DNA of 64,000 nt from Marivita sp. GX14005 (GTDB lineage: Bacteria > Pseudomonadota > Alphaproteobacteria > Rhodobacterales > Rhodobacteraceae). Every line of letters begins with the position of its first letter. Positions within the stretch are counted from its first letter, which is position 1. Location of the stretch: positions 310,001-374,000 of the forward strand of contig NZ_JAMCCQ010000001.1 in NCBI RefSeq assembly GCF_023370775.1, given 5' to 3'. The notes below the pieces were generated by a model that had not been told where the DNA came from, did no database searches, and worked only from the letters and a program-made list of their open reading frames with translations. The position numbers and the translations under genes were made by a program. This document shows positions 20,017 through 28,993 of this stretch, in pieces.

Positions 20017-21071
20017 GTGCCGTCGAGAAGGCGGGGCTCGCCTTGCTGCACCGCCTCGATCCCGAAACCGCGCATGGGTTTGCGCTGCGTCTTTTGCAAC
20101 TGGGCGCTGCACCTTCGGCCGGCACGCTGACTTCGGCGCGGTTGCGAACCGAACTGGCGGGCCTGACGCTTCCGAACCCGGTCGGTCTGGCCGCCGGGTT
20201 CGACAAGAACGCTGTCGCGCTCAGGCCGCTATCCCGAAGCGGTTTCGGATTTCTTGAAGTCGGCGCTGCCACGCCACGCCCGCAGCCCGGCAATCCCAAG
20301 CCGCGGCTGTTCCGCCTGAGCGAGGATCGCGCGGTGATCAACCGCTTCGGCTTCAACAATGACGGGATGGAGGCCATCGCGGCGCGGTTGGCCGCGCGCC
20401 CCCGCGACACGGTGATCGGTCTCAATCTCGGCGCGAACAAGGACAGCGCGAACCGCGCGGGGGATTTCGCAACCGTTCTGAAAACCTGCGGCGCGCATCT
20501 CGATTTCGCAACGGTGAATGTCAGCTCGCCGAACACGGAAAAACTGCGCGATCTGCAGGGAAAGGACGCGCTCGGCGCGCTTCTGTCCGGTGTGACCGAC
20601 ACGAGAGATACGCTTGCCAAGCGGGTTCCGGTGTTCCTCAAGATCGCGCCCGACCTTTCGGACGGCGAGATCGCGGATATCGCGGAAATCGCGGTGACCT
20701 CCGGTATCGACGGGCTGATCGCGACCAATACGACGCTGGACCGGTCCGGCCTCGCCTCTGCGCAGGCGGGAGAGGCCGGCGGGCTTTCGGGGCGTCCGCT
20801 CTTCGATAAATCGACCCGCGTTCTGTCGCGGCTCTACCGGGAAACACAAGGCTGCCTGCCGATCATCGGGGTCGGCGGCATCGGCTCTGCCGAAGACGCC
20901 TATGCCAAGATCCGCGCCGGTGCATCGGCGGTGCAGCTCTATTCCGCGCTCGTCTATGAAGGTCTTGGGCTCGTTCCGAGGATCGTGACCGGGCTGGAGG
21001 CGCTGCTCGAACGGGACGGGTTCGCAAGCGTTGCGGATGCGGTCGGCACGAAGGGCGAAATCCGGGCCTGA
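20013..21071 (+). CDS. pyrD: Dihydroorotate dehydrogenase (quinone), class 2, PyrD
   Basis: A 352-residue inner-membrane-associated flavoenzyme of pyrimidine synthesis, oxidising dihydroorotate with quinone. The class 2 N-terminal helical extension is residues 1-40. Motifs are [43 protein letters not shown], the catalytic Ser in [21 protein letters not shown] and the FMN phosphate site [20 protein letters not shown]. It is translationally coupled to the DUF952 gene. Confidence 0.96.
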   Translation: MSAVEKAGLALLHRLDPETAHGFALRLLQLGAAPSAGTLTSARLRTELAGLTLPNPVGLAAGFDKNAVALRPLSRSGFGFLEVGAATPRPQPGNPKPRLFRLSEDRAVINRFGFNNDGMEAIAARLAARPRDTVIGLNLGANKDSANRAGDFATVLKTCGAHLDFATVNVSSPNTEKLRDLQGKDALGALLSGVTDTRDTLAKRVPVFLKIAPDLSDGEIADIAEIAVTSGIDGLIATNTTLDRSGLASAQAGEAGGLSGRPLFDKSTRVLSRLYRETQGCLPIIGVGGIGSAEDAYAKIRAGASAVQLYSALVYEGLGLVPRIVTGLEALLERDGFASVADAVGTKGEIRA

Positions 21072-21113
21072 CCGTTTCGGTCGACCGAAACGGCCGGATG
21101 CGTCGACGCATCC
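21072..21113. terminator. Twin palindromic hairpins between convergent pyrD and trpF
   Basis: Two perfect hairpins sit side by side. CCGTTTCGG/CCGAAACGG (21072-21093) starts on the base after the pyrD stop, and GGATGCG/CGCATCC (21096-21113) ends 5 bases before the trpF stop codon. Both have the loop TCGA, so each is a full DNA palindrome. Their symmetry means they can work for transcription from either side. Confidence 0.65.
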
Positions 21114-21118
21114 GCGCC

Positions 21119-21754
21119 CTAGACGCCGAGAAACGATCTGATCAAGACGGGATCCTTGACGCCTGGCGCCGATTCCACGCCAGACGACACATCAACCTGC
21201 CGCGCGCCCGTCAGCGCGATGGCTTCGTCCACATTGTCGGGCGTGAGCCCCCCTGCCAGCATCCACGGCACATTCCAGCGCCGGTTCGCGATCAGACGCC
21301 AATCGAAGGCTACCCCATTGCCGCCCGGCAAATCGGCCCCCTGCGCCGGTTTGGCATCGACGAGGATTTGATCGGCAACCACGCTGTAGCGGTCGAGCGC
21401 GGCCACATCCTCCGGCCCGGCGACCCCGACAGCCTTCATCACCGGCAAACCGTAGCGATGCCGAACCTCGGCCACACGTTCGGGAGGTTCGGAACCGTGC
21501 AGCTGCAACATGTCAAGCGGCACGACAGAGGTGATCGCATCGAGCAGATCGTCGCCGGCATTCACGACCAGCGCCACCTTCGCGATGCCGACCGGCACAT
21601 CGATCGCCAGATCGCGGGCCGTTTCGATGGTCACGTTGCGCGGGCTCTTGGGGAAGAACACGAACCCGACATAGGCCGCACCCGCTTCGGCAGCGGCGGC
21701 GACCTCCTCGTCGCGGCTCAAACCGCAGATTTTGACGCGTGTTCCGGGAACCAT
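21119..21754 (-). CDS. trpF: Phosphoribosylanthranilate isomerase TrpF
   Basis: A 211-residue TIM-barrel enzyme of tryptophan synthesis. [12 protein letters not shown] holds the catalytic Cys, [12 protein letters not shown] follows, then [20 protein letters not shown], the catalytic Asp region [34 protein letters not shown] and [14 protein letters not shown] for the phosphate. It is the last gene of an ihfB-lapA-trpF operon with gaps of only 7 bases. Confidence 0.95.
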   Translation of the reverse strand: MVPGTRVKICGLSRDEEVAAAAEAGAAYVGFVFFPKSPRNVTIETARDLAIDVPVGIAKVALVVNAGDDLLDAITSVVPLDMLQLHGSEPPERVAEVRHRYGLPVMKAVGVAGPEDVAALDRYSVVADQILVDAKPAQGADLPGGNGVAFDWRLIANRRWNVPWMLAGGLTPDNVDEAIALTGARQVDVSSGVESAPGVKDPVLIRSFLGV

Positions 21755-21761
21755 GCGCGGA

Positions 21762-22112
21762 TCAGCTGGCCTGATCGAGAAGGGCGATGACTTCGTCCTT
21801 GTCTTTGTCGCGCTGCGCCTTGGTGCGGCGCAATTCGCGCTCCAGGCGCTTGATCTCGGCCTCCCGGCGCGCGGCGGCGGCGCGGTGCTTGTGCTCGCGC
21901 AACCATTCCCACACGAAGCCGATCATCAGCCCCGCGACGACCCCGCCGAGGATCACCACGAAAAGCGGCAATTCGATCACCCGGTTCATTCCCGCCAGAT
22001 CGGCCAGCGCGGCTGGCAGCAGCTGCAGTGTGACCATGCCGCGATTGGCAAGCGCCACAGACACAAGCGCGATGGCAAGCACCGCAAGAAACGCATAGCG
22101 AATGTAACGCAT
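21762..22112 (-). CDS. lapA: LapA-domain (DUF1049) inner-membrane protein
   Basis: A 116-residue protein with two membrane segments ([18 protein letters not shown] and [22 protein letters not shown]) and a cytoplasmic charged coiled-coil tail ([26 protein letters not shown]). In E. coli LapA acts with LapB in controlling LpxC and lipopolysaccharide amount. LapB is not encoded here. Placement between ihfB and trpF is common in Rhodobacterales. Confidence 0.85.
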   Translation of the reverse strand: MRYIRYAFLAVLAIALVSVALANRGMVTLQLLPAALADLAGMNRVIELPLFVVILGGVVAGLMIGFVWEWLREHKHRAAAARREAEIKRLERELRRTKAQRDKDKDEVIALLDQAS

Positions 22113-22119
22113 CTGATCC

Positions 22120-22401
22120 TTACTTTCCGTTCAGCCTGTCTCGAAGCAGCTTGCCGGTCTTGAAAAACGGCACATGCTTCTCTTCCACTTCAACCGCTTC
22201 GCCCGTCCTGGGGTTCCGCCCCGTCCGCGCATCGCGCTTTTTCACCGAAAACGCTCCGAACCCGCGTAGCTCGACCCGGTCGCCCCGCGCCATGGCATCG
22301 ATGATCTCTTCGAAAATGGTGTTCACGATGCGCTCGACATCGCGCTGATATAGATGTGGGTTGTCGTCGGCAATCTTCTGGATCAATTCCGAGCGTATCA
22401 T
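22120..22401 (-). CDS. ihfB: Integration host factor subunit beta
   Basis: A 93-residue DNA-bending protein of the HU/IHF family. [27 protein letters not shown], and the DNA-contacting arm [22 protein letters not shown] with the intercalating Pro are all present. [15 protein letters not shown] is the IHF beta ending. It heterodimerises with IhfA. A GGGAG site lies about 10 bases before the ATG. First gene of the ihfB-lapA-trpF operon. Confidence 0.96.
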   Translation of the reverse strand: MIRSELIQKIADDNPHLYQRDVERIVNTIFEEIIDAMARGDRVELRGFGAFSVKKRDARTGRNPRTGEAVEVEEKHVPFFKTGKLLRDRLNGK

Positions 22402-22769
22402 AATCTCGTATCTCCCTGTCGCACGCAAAATACCGGCGCGTTGCAGGCCAGAGTATACGCAGGCGCGCTCACAACGAAACCCATAGCCGCGTCCGCACGC
22501 GCAAATAATTGCGCGCGCCAAGGCGCTTAGGCGGAAATCGCGCTGCCCCGGCGGGTTCGGTCGGCGCGGCAGCGCCGCCGTGCAAGCCGCGGCAGCCAGC
22601 CGATTCGCCCCTTCGGCGGCTCACCCGGGGGCAAGCACCCGCGACTTTCACCTCAGATCCTCAGTTCCCGGAAATCGTCGCCGGGGCACAAATGAAAGGT
22701 TGATCTTTTCGCGATTGCAACGGTAGTCGTCGCCGCGAAAAGGGCGTGTCTCATCGTGAACGGAAGATC
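22402..22769. other. Intergenic region between divergent ihfB and pit
   Basis: 368 bases without a convincing gene; very GC-rich in the middle (about 22500-22640) with short self-complementary runs such as GCGGC-AGC-GCCGC. It must hold the promoters of both divergent operons, but I could not pick a clear -35/-10 pair or a Pho box. Confidence 0.6.
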
Positions 22770-24257
22770 ATGACACAGGAACAGGGCGATCCCCGCCACC
22801 TCGAAACCCTCGACCGCGATCTGGCGCGGTTCTCCAAGCTTGAAACCGCCACCAGCTACATATCGCGCCCGATGGTCGGGCCAGGCATCGCGCTGGTCTT
22901 CATCATCTTCGCGGGCCTCGCCGCGATGCTGTTCTTCGGACAGACCACCAATTCGCTGATCGTCGTCATCGCCGCCTGTCTGGGCGCGTACATGGCGCTG
23001 AACATCGGTGCGAACGACGTGGCCAACAACATGGGTCCTGCCGTGGGCGCCAACGCGCTCTCGATGGGCGGCGCCATCGCCATCGCCGTGGTCTGTGAAA
23101 GCGCCGGCGCGCTGATCGCCGGCGGAGATGTGGTTTCTACCGTTGCCAAGGGAATCATCGCGCCACAAAGCATGGACACCGCCTCCATCTTCGTCTGGGC
23201 GATGATGGCCGCGCTGCTGTCGGCCGCGCTCTGGGTGAACCTGGCGACATGGATCGGCGCGCCGGTCTCGACCACCCATTCCGTCGTGGGCGGCGTAATG
23301 GGCGCAGGCATCGCCGCCGCCGGCTTCGCTGCGGTGGATTGGCAGACCATGGGCGGCATCGCCGCAAGCTGGGTGATCTCACCCGTTCTGGGCGGGCTGA
23401 TCGCCGCCGGTTTCCTGTGGCTGATCAAGTCGCGCATCATCTATCGGCCCGACAAGATCGCAGCCGCCCGCGTCTGGGTTCCGATCCTTGTGGGGATCAT
23501 GGCTGGCGCCTTTGCCGCCTATCTCGCCCTCAAGGGCCTGAAAAAGATCATGGATATCGACATGCCCTCCGCGCTGATGATCGGCCTCGGTCTCGGGCTC
23601 GGCGTATGGTTGGTGATGATCCCGGTGATCCGCCGGCAATCCGAAGGGCTGGAGAACCGCAACAAGTCGCTCAAGGTGCTTTTCGGCATACCTCTCGTTG
23701 TATCCGCCGCCCTGCTCAGCTTCGCCCATGGTGCCAATGACGTGGCCAACGCCGTTGCGCCGCTCGCCGCGATCGTGCAGGCCTCGCAAACCGAAAGCTT
23801 CGGCGATGCGATCAACATCCCCCTCTGGGTGATGATCATCGGCGCGTTCGGCATATCCTTCGGGCTTTTCCTCTTCGGGCCGAAACTCATTCGCATGGTC
23901 GGCGGGCAAATCACCAAGCTGAACCCGATGCGCGCCTATTGCGTCGCGCTGTCGGCGGCGATCACCGTCATCGTGGCAAGCTGGCTCGGTCTGCCCGTCA
24001 GCTCGACTCATATTGCCGTCGGCGGCGTGTTCGGCGTCGGATTTTTCCGCGAATGGGACGCAGAACGTCGCATCCGCAAGGCGCGGCTCGCGATGCCCGA
24101 GCGCACCACCTACTCCGCCGAGGAACGCCGCCGCCGCAAACTGGTGCGCCGCTCGCATTTCCTGACAATCATCGCCGCATGGGTGATCACGGTTCCGGCC
24201 GCCGCGATCCTGTCCGGCGTGATCTTTTTCGTCATCCGGGCGGTCACCGGAAGCTGA
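22770..24257 (+). CDS. pit: Inorganic phosphate transporter, Pit/PHO4 family
   Basis: A 495-residue integral membrane protein with about ten hydrophobic segments. It shows the internal duplication of PHO4 carriers: GANDVANNMGP with APVSTTHSVVGG in the first half, and HGANDVANAVAPL with PVSSTHIAVGG in the second. These carriers import metal-phosphate by proton or sodium symport. A cytosolic N-terminal tail of about 40 residues precedes the first helix. Start at ATG 22770; a GTG at 22746 would add 8 residues. No regulator or PhoU-like gene is adjacent. Confidence 0.93.
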   Translation: MTQEQGDPRHLETLDRDLARFSKLETATSYISRPMVGPGIALVFIIFAGLAAMLFFGQTTNSLIVVIAACLGAYMALNIGANDVANNMGPAVGANALSMGGAIAIAVVCESAGALIAGGDVVSTVAKGIIAPQSMDTASIFVWAMMAALLSAALWVNLATWIGAPVSTTHSVVGGVMGAGIAAAGFAAVDWQTMGGIAASWVISPVLGGLIAAGFLWLIKSRIIYRPDKIAAARVWVPILVGIMAGAFAAYLALKGLKKIMDIDMPSALMIGLGLGLGVWLVMIPVIRRQSEGLENRNKSLKVLFGIPLVVSAALLSFAHGANDVANAVAPLAAIVQASQTESFGDAINIPLWVMIIGAFGISFGLFLFGPKLIRMVGGQITKLNPMRAYCVALSAAITVIVASWLGLPVSSTHIAVGGVFGVGFFREWDAERRIRKARLAMPERTTYSAEERRRRKLVRRSHFLTIIAAWVITVPAAAILSGVIFFVIRAVTGS

Positions 24258-24385
24258 CCCCCTCGGCGCAGACCGCGAGCCGTCAAAACCATTGACAGCG
24301 CACTTGAAGCAAGGCGAAGCTTCCGTTGCGTAAGGCGCCCACGCCGCTCGATCGCTGGGCAGCCTATCGACAATGGGAGGAACTG

Positions 24386-25651
24386 ATGACTTGCAGAAAT
24401 ATCGCGTCTGGGCTTCTGCTCAGCACTGCGTTGGCTGCGCCGACATTGGCGCAGGACAACATGGACAAGCTTTCCAACATGCAAAAGACGGATGCAACCT
24501 TCACCTTCATCGAACAGGAAGGGGAACGGGCGGAGGCGCTCAACAACATCGTCGAACATATCAACGTGCCCGATGGTTTCGAGGTCAGCCTCTACGCTGT
24601 GGTTCCCGACGCCCGCTCGATGGCCATGGCACCTCAGGGCACCGTCCTCTTTGCCGGAACGCGGAAGGACAAGGTCTGGTCGATCGTCGATCGTGACCGC
24701 GACCGTGTTGCCGATGAGGTCAAGGATTTCGCGCCGTCGGTTACTTTCGACATTCCCAACGGGCCCTGTTTCTCGCCCGACGGATTTCTCTATATCGCAG
24801 AACGCAACCGCATCCTTGTGTTCCCCGCAGCGGAGTTTTTCTTCGAGAGTCCCGATATCGCCGTTGGCACCGTCGTGCCGCAGGGAGAATTGATCCCGCC
24901 CGAGGAAGAAAGCTTCAATCACTCCGCACGCGTCTGCGACATCGGACCCGACGGGATGCTTTACGTCTCGCTCGGCCAGCCTCACAACGTGCAGCCGGTC
25001 GAAAAGATCGAGATGTATGACAAGATCGGTATTGGCGGCATCATTCGCATGAATACGGATGGAACGGGGCGCGAAGTCTACACGCGCGGTGTGCGCAACT
25101 CGGTCGGACAGGATTTCAATCCGGAAACGGGCGAGCTGTGGTGGACCGACAACCAGGTGGACGGGATGGGCGACGACATTCCGCCAGGCGAGTTGAACCG
25201 GCAAACAGCGGCGGGCCAGCATTTCGGCTTTCCGTGGACGAATTCCCGGATCGAAATCGTATCGGAATCCGACCATCCGCGGCCAGAGGGCGTTGAATTC
25301 ATCGAACCCCAACTCGAATTGACCGCCCATGCCGCGGATCTCGGTATGCGCTTCTACCATGACAGCAGCTTTCCGGAAAAATATCACGGCGGCATTTTCT
25401 GGGCGCAACACGGTTCCTGGAACCGCACGACCCCCGTCGGGGCACGCGTGATGTTCACCGCGCTCGATCCAGAGACGGGCGATGCGGTGGGCGCCGAGGT
25501 TTTCGCCGATGGCTGGCTCAATGAGGAGACCGGCGAGTATCGTGGCCGCCCGATGGATATCGAATTTTTGCCGGATGGCTCAATGCTCGTGTCCGACGAT
25601 TTCGCCGGTGCCATCTGGCGGATCGCCTACAACCCGCAGACGCCTGAATGA
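24386..25651 (+). CDS. PQQ-dependent sugar dehydrogenase family protein (sorbosone dehydrogenase-like)
   Basis: A 421-residue secreted six-bladed beta-propeller of the sGDH/L-sorbosone dehydrogenase family. The signal peptide is MTCRNIASGLLLSTALAAPTLAQ. Family text includes VPDGFEVSLYAVVPDARSMA, GPCFSPDGFLYIAERNRI, HSARVCDIGPDGMLYVSLGQPHN, RGVRNSVGQDFNPETGELWWTDN and FWAQHGSWNRTTPVGARV. It probably oxidises a sugar or alcohol with PQQ in the periplasm. A GGGAGG site sits 5 bases before the ATG. Its stop overlaps the start of a dihaem cytochrome c gene, the likely electron acceptor. PQQ synthesis genes are not in the window. Confidence 0.9.
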   Translation: MTCRNIASGLLLSTALAAPTLAQDNMDKLSNMQKTDATFTFIEQEGERAEALNNIVEHINVPDGFEVSLYAVVPDARSMAMAPQGTVLFAGTRKDKVWSIVDRDRDRVADEVKDFAPSVTFDIPNGPCFSPDGFLYIAERNRILVFPAAEFFFESPDIAVGTVVPQGELIPPEEESFNHSARVCDIGPDGMLYVSLGQPHNVQPVEKIEMYDKIGIGGIIRMNTDGTGREVYTRGVRNSVGQDFNPETGELWWTDNQVDGMGDDIPPGELNRQTAAGQHFGFPWTNSRIEIVSESDHPRPEGVEFIEPQLELTAHAADLGMRFYHDSSFPEKYHGGIFWAQHGSWNRTTPVGARVMFTALDPETGDAVGAEVFADGWLNEETGEYRGRPMDIEFLPDGSMLVSDDFAGAIWRIAYNPQTPE

Positions 25652-26229
25652 TACGGCTTGCCGCGACAGCTCTCCTCGGCGGGCTCCTGCTCGCCGGGGC
25701 CAACGCCGCGACGGCGGGCGATCCGGCCGCTGGACGGAAGATCGCGACCATGTGCCAGACCTGTCACGGCATCGACGGCTATGCACGAATTCCGCTCGCC
25801 CCGCATATCGGCGGCGAGCCGAAAGACTATCTCGAAGCACAGCTCATGGCGTTCAAGACCGGCGCGCGCACGCACGAGATGATGTCGGTGGTCACAGCCG
25901 ACCTCACGGCGCAGCAAATATCGGACGTCGCGGCATGGTATGCCGCGCATGAGGCGACAGCGACACTGCCCCCGGGCGCAACGGGGGCCGATGCTCCCGA
26001 TGCCTGCGTGTCGTGTCATGGGGCCGATGGCATCTCTGCGGCGCTCGATGCGCCGAACCTCGCCGGCGAGGTGAATATCTATATCGACACCCAACTGAAG
26101 GCCTTTCGGAGCGGGAAACGCAGGCATGACATCATGTCACAGATTGCCGCCAAGCTGACGGACGCCGAGATCCGGGCCATCTCCGACTGGTATGCAGAAA
26201 TCGAACTGGAAATCGCCCCGGCGCAATGA
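25648..26229 (+). CDS. Periplasmic dihaem cytochrome c (c4-like)
   Basis: A 193-residue protein with a signal peptide (LAATALLGGLLLAGANAATA) and two cytochrome c domains. The haem sites are CQTCH (about residue 36) and CVSCH (about residue 121), each followed by a Met-bearing segment (EMMSVVTADLT; DIMSQIAAKLT) that can supply the sixth ligand. The tandem layout is that of cytochrome c4. The 4-base overlap with the sorbosone-dehydrogenase-like gene implies they work together, passing electrons from PQQ to the respiratory chain. It is the last gene before the transposon. Confidence 0.92.
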   Translation: MIRLAATALLGGLLLAGANAATAGDPAAGRKIATMCQTCHGIDGYARIPLAPHIGGEPKDYLEAQLMAFKTGARTHEMMSVVTADLTAQQISDVAAWYAAHEATATLPPGATGADAPDACVSCHGADGISAALDAPNLAGEVNIYIDTQLKAFRSGKRRHDIMSQIAAKLTDAEIRAISDWYAEIELEIAPAQ

Positions 26230-26280
26230 TCGGCAGGGCCATTTCGCCGGGCCTTTCGCTTGCCCCCCAGGGATCGGCGA

Positions 26281-26285
26281 TGGCC
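26281..26285. repeat. Left copy of 5-bp target-site duplication
   Basis: TGGCC immediately before the left transposon end. The same five bases follow the right end at 49831-49835. A 5-bp duplication is the known signature of Tn7/Tn5053-type transposition. Confidence 0.8.
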
Positions 26286-26315
26286 TGTGGAGACATAGCA
26301 AAACGTGACCATTCC
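26286..26315 (+). repeat. Left terminal inverted repeat
   Basis: The element begins TGTGGA, then a 24-base block (26292-26315, starting GACATAGC and ending CCATTCC) that occurs in perfect inverted form at 49802-49825. The outermost bases TGT also match the right end (ACA on the plus strand), though the spacer between TGT and the 24-mer is one base longer on the left. Confidence 0.93.
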
Positions 26316-26361
26316 GCCACTCTGAAGTATTGATTTCATTGGATAATTATTATCCACCGGC

Positions 26362-26400
26362 GACCAAAATGACCTTTTGCACAGATCAAATGGCCATCGA
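26362..26400 (+). repeat. Left subterminal transposase-binding-type repeats
   Basis: Two imperfect copies of the core found in the terminal repeat (CAAAA-CGTGACCATT): GACCAAAATGACC at 26362-26374 and GATCAAATGGCCATCGA at 26384-26400. The second is nearly identical to a copy at the right end (49760-49778). Multiple spaced sites at each end are typical for TnsB/TniA-type transposases. Confidence 0.65.
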
Positions 26401-26472
26401 AAGTTCGAAAAATATGCCGCTCGAAAGCGGCAATTTGGAAAATCGTTGGGCTTTCAAGCCACTGAAGCCCTT

Positions 26473-28023
26473 TCACCCCATCCAAAACCGAATCTCGTTA
26501 GAGGCATTGGGCGGCGGATCTTCGATGCATGCCATGATCTCATCCGGTGAAACCAAGACCGCTTCTAACCCGTGGCAACCCTGTAGCCGATAGACCGTTT
26601 GCAGGAATTGCCCAAATAGCATTTCGAGAATGGCCCGTAGTGTGACCCGGGTTTTCTCCGCAGCTTTGGCTAGGTGGACGTGGGTTTCGGGAGGCTTCTC
26701 TACAAGCGGGCCGAAACCTTCGATGAAGTTGAGCGTCCGTTGAACCGACCGTCCGTCAATCGACTTCCCCAGCTTGCTTTGCAGCTGACCGTGGTCCTGT
26801 ATTCTCGTCAGCTGTCCTAGTGAAATCAACTCAGCCACAATCGGACGGGACGCGGAGAGCATATCAGGCACTTGTGTCACCGGAACCGCGCGCTTTGCCC
26901 TGTCGATCAGGTCCTTCGCCTTGGCATAGTCGGCAACCACATTCCGAACGCTCTTTTGCTCCTTTCCATCCTCAATCACCCCGGCGACACGGAGGACATT
27001 GGCCAGTGTCTTCGAATGCAATCCCTCAGCCTTCGCGATTGAGGCGATGCTTGACAACCGCGGATGTTCCACTGCCTTGCCGAGCAGCATCTGGCCCGGG
27101 ACCAGAGGAACATGTTCGATAATGACGTCTCGAACGAGATCGCGAATTGGCCCTGGATCTTTGGTCAATCGGCTGGCGAACAGCCACCCGTAGAGCATGC
27201 CGAATGCGCTGCATGGGCTCGGATGCCCGTTCTGACGAAGACAGCCTTTGAGGGTTTCAGCGAGAACCGTCCGAATTACCTCAGGACCATCCTCCAACAG
27301 TGACCAACCGGTGCGGCCCGCAGCGTCCCACATGTCTTCCGTCATCCCGGCAGCCTTTGTGGCAGGCCCGTAATGCAATAGGCCACCCAGCATTTCACCG
27401 GCGCGGCAGACTTGGTCGACCCTCTGAAGGTCCAGCCAAGCGGCGCCTGCCTCACCCTTCAACCGACATTCCACGTATGTCTGCAAAGGAGACGGCTCTC
27501 TCCGGGCACCTGTCCTCGCAACATCCAGCTGCTCCGTGAGTGCTTCCGGCACGGCCTGAAGCTCGTGGAGCATGTCGCTCCACTTTCCCATGCGGATGTC
27601 GCTCATTGGCAGATTGTGTTTCGGACAGGTCCGATATGGCGCAAGCCGCCACTGAACCCGGTGACGCATCGCCTCACCGGGATGTCGATGGCCGTCGACG
27701 TCCTCAGCAATGCAGAGCGGACAAAACCGAGTGACCGGCCCCGTGGTGAACTCTGCTGAGAATTCCTGGCCACAAAGTTCGAAGCGACGAAGTCCGACAG
27801 CGACGATGCTGTTGCGGATCACCTCTGCAGGATCTTCGCCAGCCTTCGCACAGAGCCTCACAACTGCTTCACGCTTGCCACGAGCTAGATCGGCAACCGG
27901 GATCCCCAGATCGTTCAGGAACGGGACGACGCGGCCTCCCGTATGGAAGGCCGCCTGCCGCGATGCCCATGACATCGGCGTTTCGCCGGTATGGAGCTCG
28001 ATTTTTGGAAACAGCATGCTCAT
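26473..28023 (-). CDS. tniQ: TniQ/TnsD-family transposition target-selection protein
   Basis: A 516-residue protein. The N-terminal TniQ domain starts LFPKIELHTGETPMSWASRQA and carries the zinc-binding pattern C101-x2-C104 ... C133-x2-H136 (RFCPLCIAEDVDG; YRTCPKHNLPM). The C-terminal half is longer than in short TniQ proteins and may bind target DNA, as in TnsD. Its ATG overlaps the tniB stop by one base. It links the ATPase to the target site. The nearby nrdJ 3' region could be its recognised site (inference). Confidence 0.9.
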   Translation of the reverse strand: MSMLFPKIELHTGETPMSWASRQAAFHTGGRVVPFLNDLGIPVADLARGKREAVVRLCAKAGEDPAEVIRNSIVAVGLRRFELCGQEFSAEFTTGPVTRFCPLCIAEDVDGHRHPGEAMRHRVQWRLAPYRTCPKHNLPMSDIRMGKWSDMLHELQAVPEALTEQLDVARTGARREPSPLQTYVECRLKGEAGAAWLDLQRVDQVCRAGEMLGGLLHYGPATKAAGMTEDMWDAAGRTGWSLLEDGPEVIRTVLAETLKGCLRQNGHPSPCSAFGMLYGWLFASRLTKDPGPIRDLVRDVIIEHVPLVPGQMLLGKAVEHPRLSSIASIAKAEGLHSKTLANVLRVAGVIEDGKEQKSVRNVVADYAKAKDLIDRAKRAVPVTQVPDMLSASRPIVAELISLGQLTRIQDHGQLQSKLGKSIDGRSVQRTLNFIEGFGPLVEKPPETHVHLAKAAEKTRVTLRAILEMLFGQFLQTVYRLQGCHGLEAVLVSPDEIMACIEDPPPNASNEIRFWMG

Positions 28024-28991
28024 TAGTTGCGCGCCTTGCCTTGACGGCGCTTGGGAAAAGCAAGCGCGTCCTCATCGGCATCAGGTTTGAGAAGCACGTA
28101 GCTGTCCGCGTAGAAGACATTCTGCGATGCAAGACATGCCTCGTTCATGGCATAGGCGGAGGCAAAGTCGTCGATCGTCAGATGCTCCGCATTGCGGGCA
28201 ATCGCGAACTCCATGGCAACCAGCAAGAGCTCGACAGCGCGGCCAAAGCGATACCGTGCGCCATGGAAAACGCGCGCAACAAGGTCGGCTTCCACCGGTG
28301 GCTCAAGGTCGACCCGCGCACAGTAGTCCGACATCACCGTGCAGAACATGTCTCCATGAGCCGCCTCGGTGAGCTCCGGCAATACCATCGCAGTGAATCG
28401 ACGTTTCACCTGGGGGTCAGTCCGAATGACCTGTGCAAGATCGTCGGTGCCAGACAGGATAACGGCGACAGCATCATCGCCCTGCATCAGCGACTTGAGG
28501 GCCCGCAGGATGGCCTTGCGATCGGCACAGAACAAATCCTGCGCCTCATCAATCCAAAGCACTGCGACCCCCAACTTGCTCAGTCGATGCCGAAAGAGCT
28601 GCCAGAGCGACCATGCCTCCTGCCGCGGATTAGCATCGGGATATCCAGACCGCTCCAGTAGCGCGAGGGTCATGCTTTTGAAGGTCGCAGGACTAGGCAC
28701 TGGACAAGCAATGACACGCGGCACCCCATCATCGGCCGGAGCCAGTTCGGGAATCTTGGTCAGCGTTCGGTCCATCAGGTGCGACTTCCCGCTGCCGGGA
28801 TCCCCGACGAGCATCATCCCACGAGTCTCCCCTGTCTTGGTGAAGTAGCGGGCCTTGGGGATGAGATTGCCCTCCCCGTCCCGTGCGAGCAGCCGCTTGA
28901 CATGCATGGCAGCCTCAGCATCCCAATCCAACCCGATGTGCAGTTTGCGGACCGCGTCCAGAGCGGCTTCCTTGTTGACGAAATCCTTCAT
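28023..28991 (-). CDS. tniB: TniB/TnsC-type AAA+ transposition regulator
   Basis: A 322-residue ATPase. Walker A is GDPGSGKS at residues 63-70, Walker B is LWIDEAQDLF at about 145-154, and sensor-type VILSGTDDL follows. It binds target DNA and activates the transposase. It lies between tniA (2-base gap) and tniQ (one-base overlap) in a tight operon. The KTGETRGMMLVGDPGSGKSH context is that of the TniB family. Confidence 0.93.
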   Translation of the reverse strand: MKDFVNKEAALDAVRKLHIGLDWDAEAAMHVKRLLARDGEGNLIPKARYFTKTGETRGMMLVGDPGSGKSHLMDRTLTKIPELAPADDGVPRVIACPVPSPATFKSMTLALLERSGYPDANPRQEAWSLWQLFRHRLSKLGVAVLWIDEAQDLFCADRKAILRALKSLMQGDDAVAVILSGTDDLAQVIRTDPQVKRRFTAMVLPELTEAAHGDMFCTVMSDYCARVDLEPPVEADLVARVFHGARYRFGRAVELLLVAMEFAIARNAEHLTIDDFASAYAMNEACLASQNVFYADSYVLLKPDADEDALAFPKRRQGKARN

Positions 28992-28993
28992 GA

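Noticed and set aside
24292-24297. TTGACA as the -35 of the sorbosone-dehydrogenase-like gene
   Set aside because: No convincing -10 lies 16-18 bases downstream, so it is not reported as a promoter.
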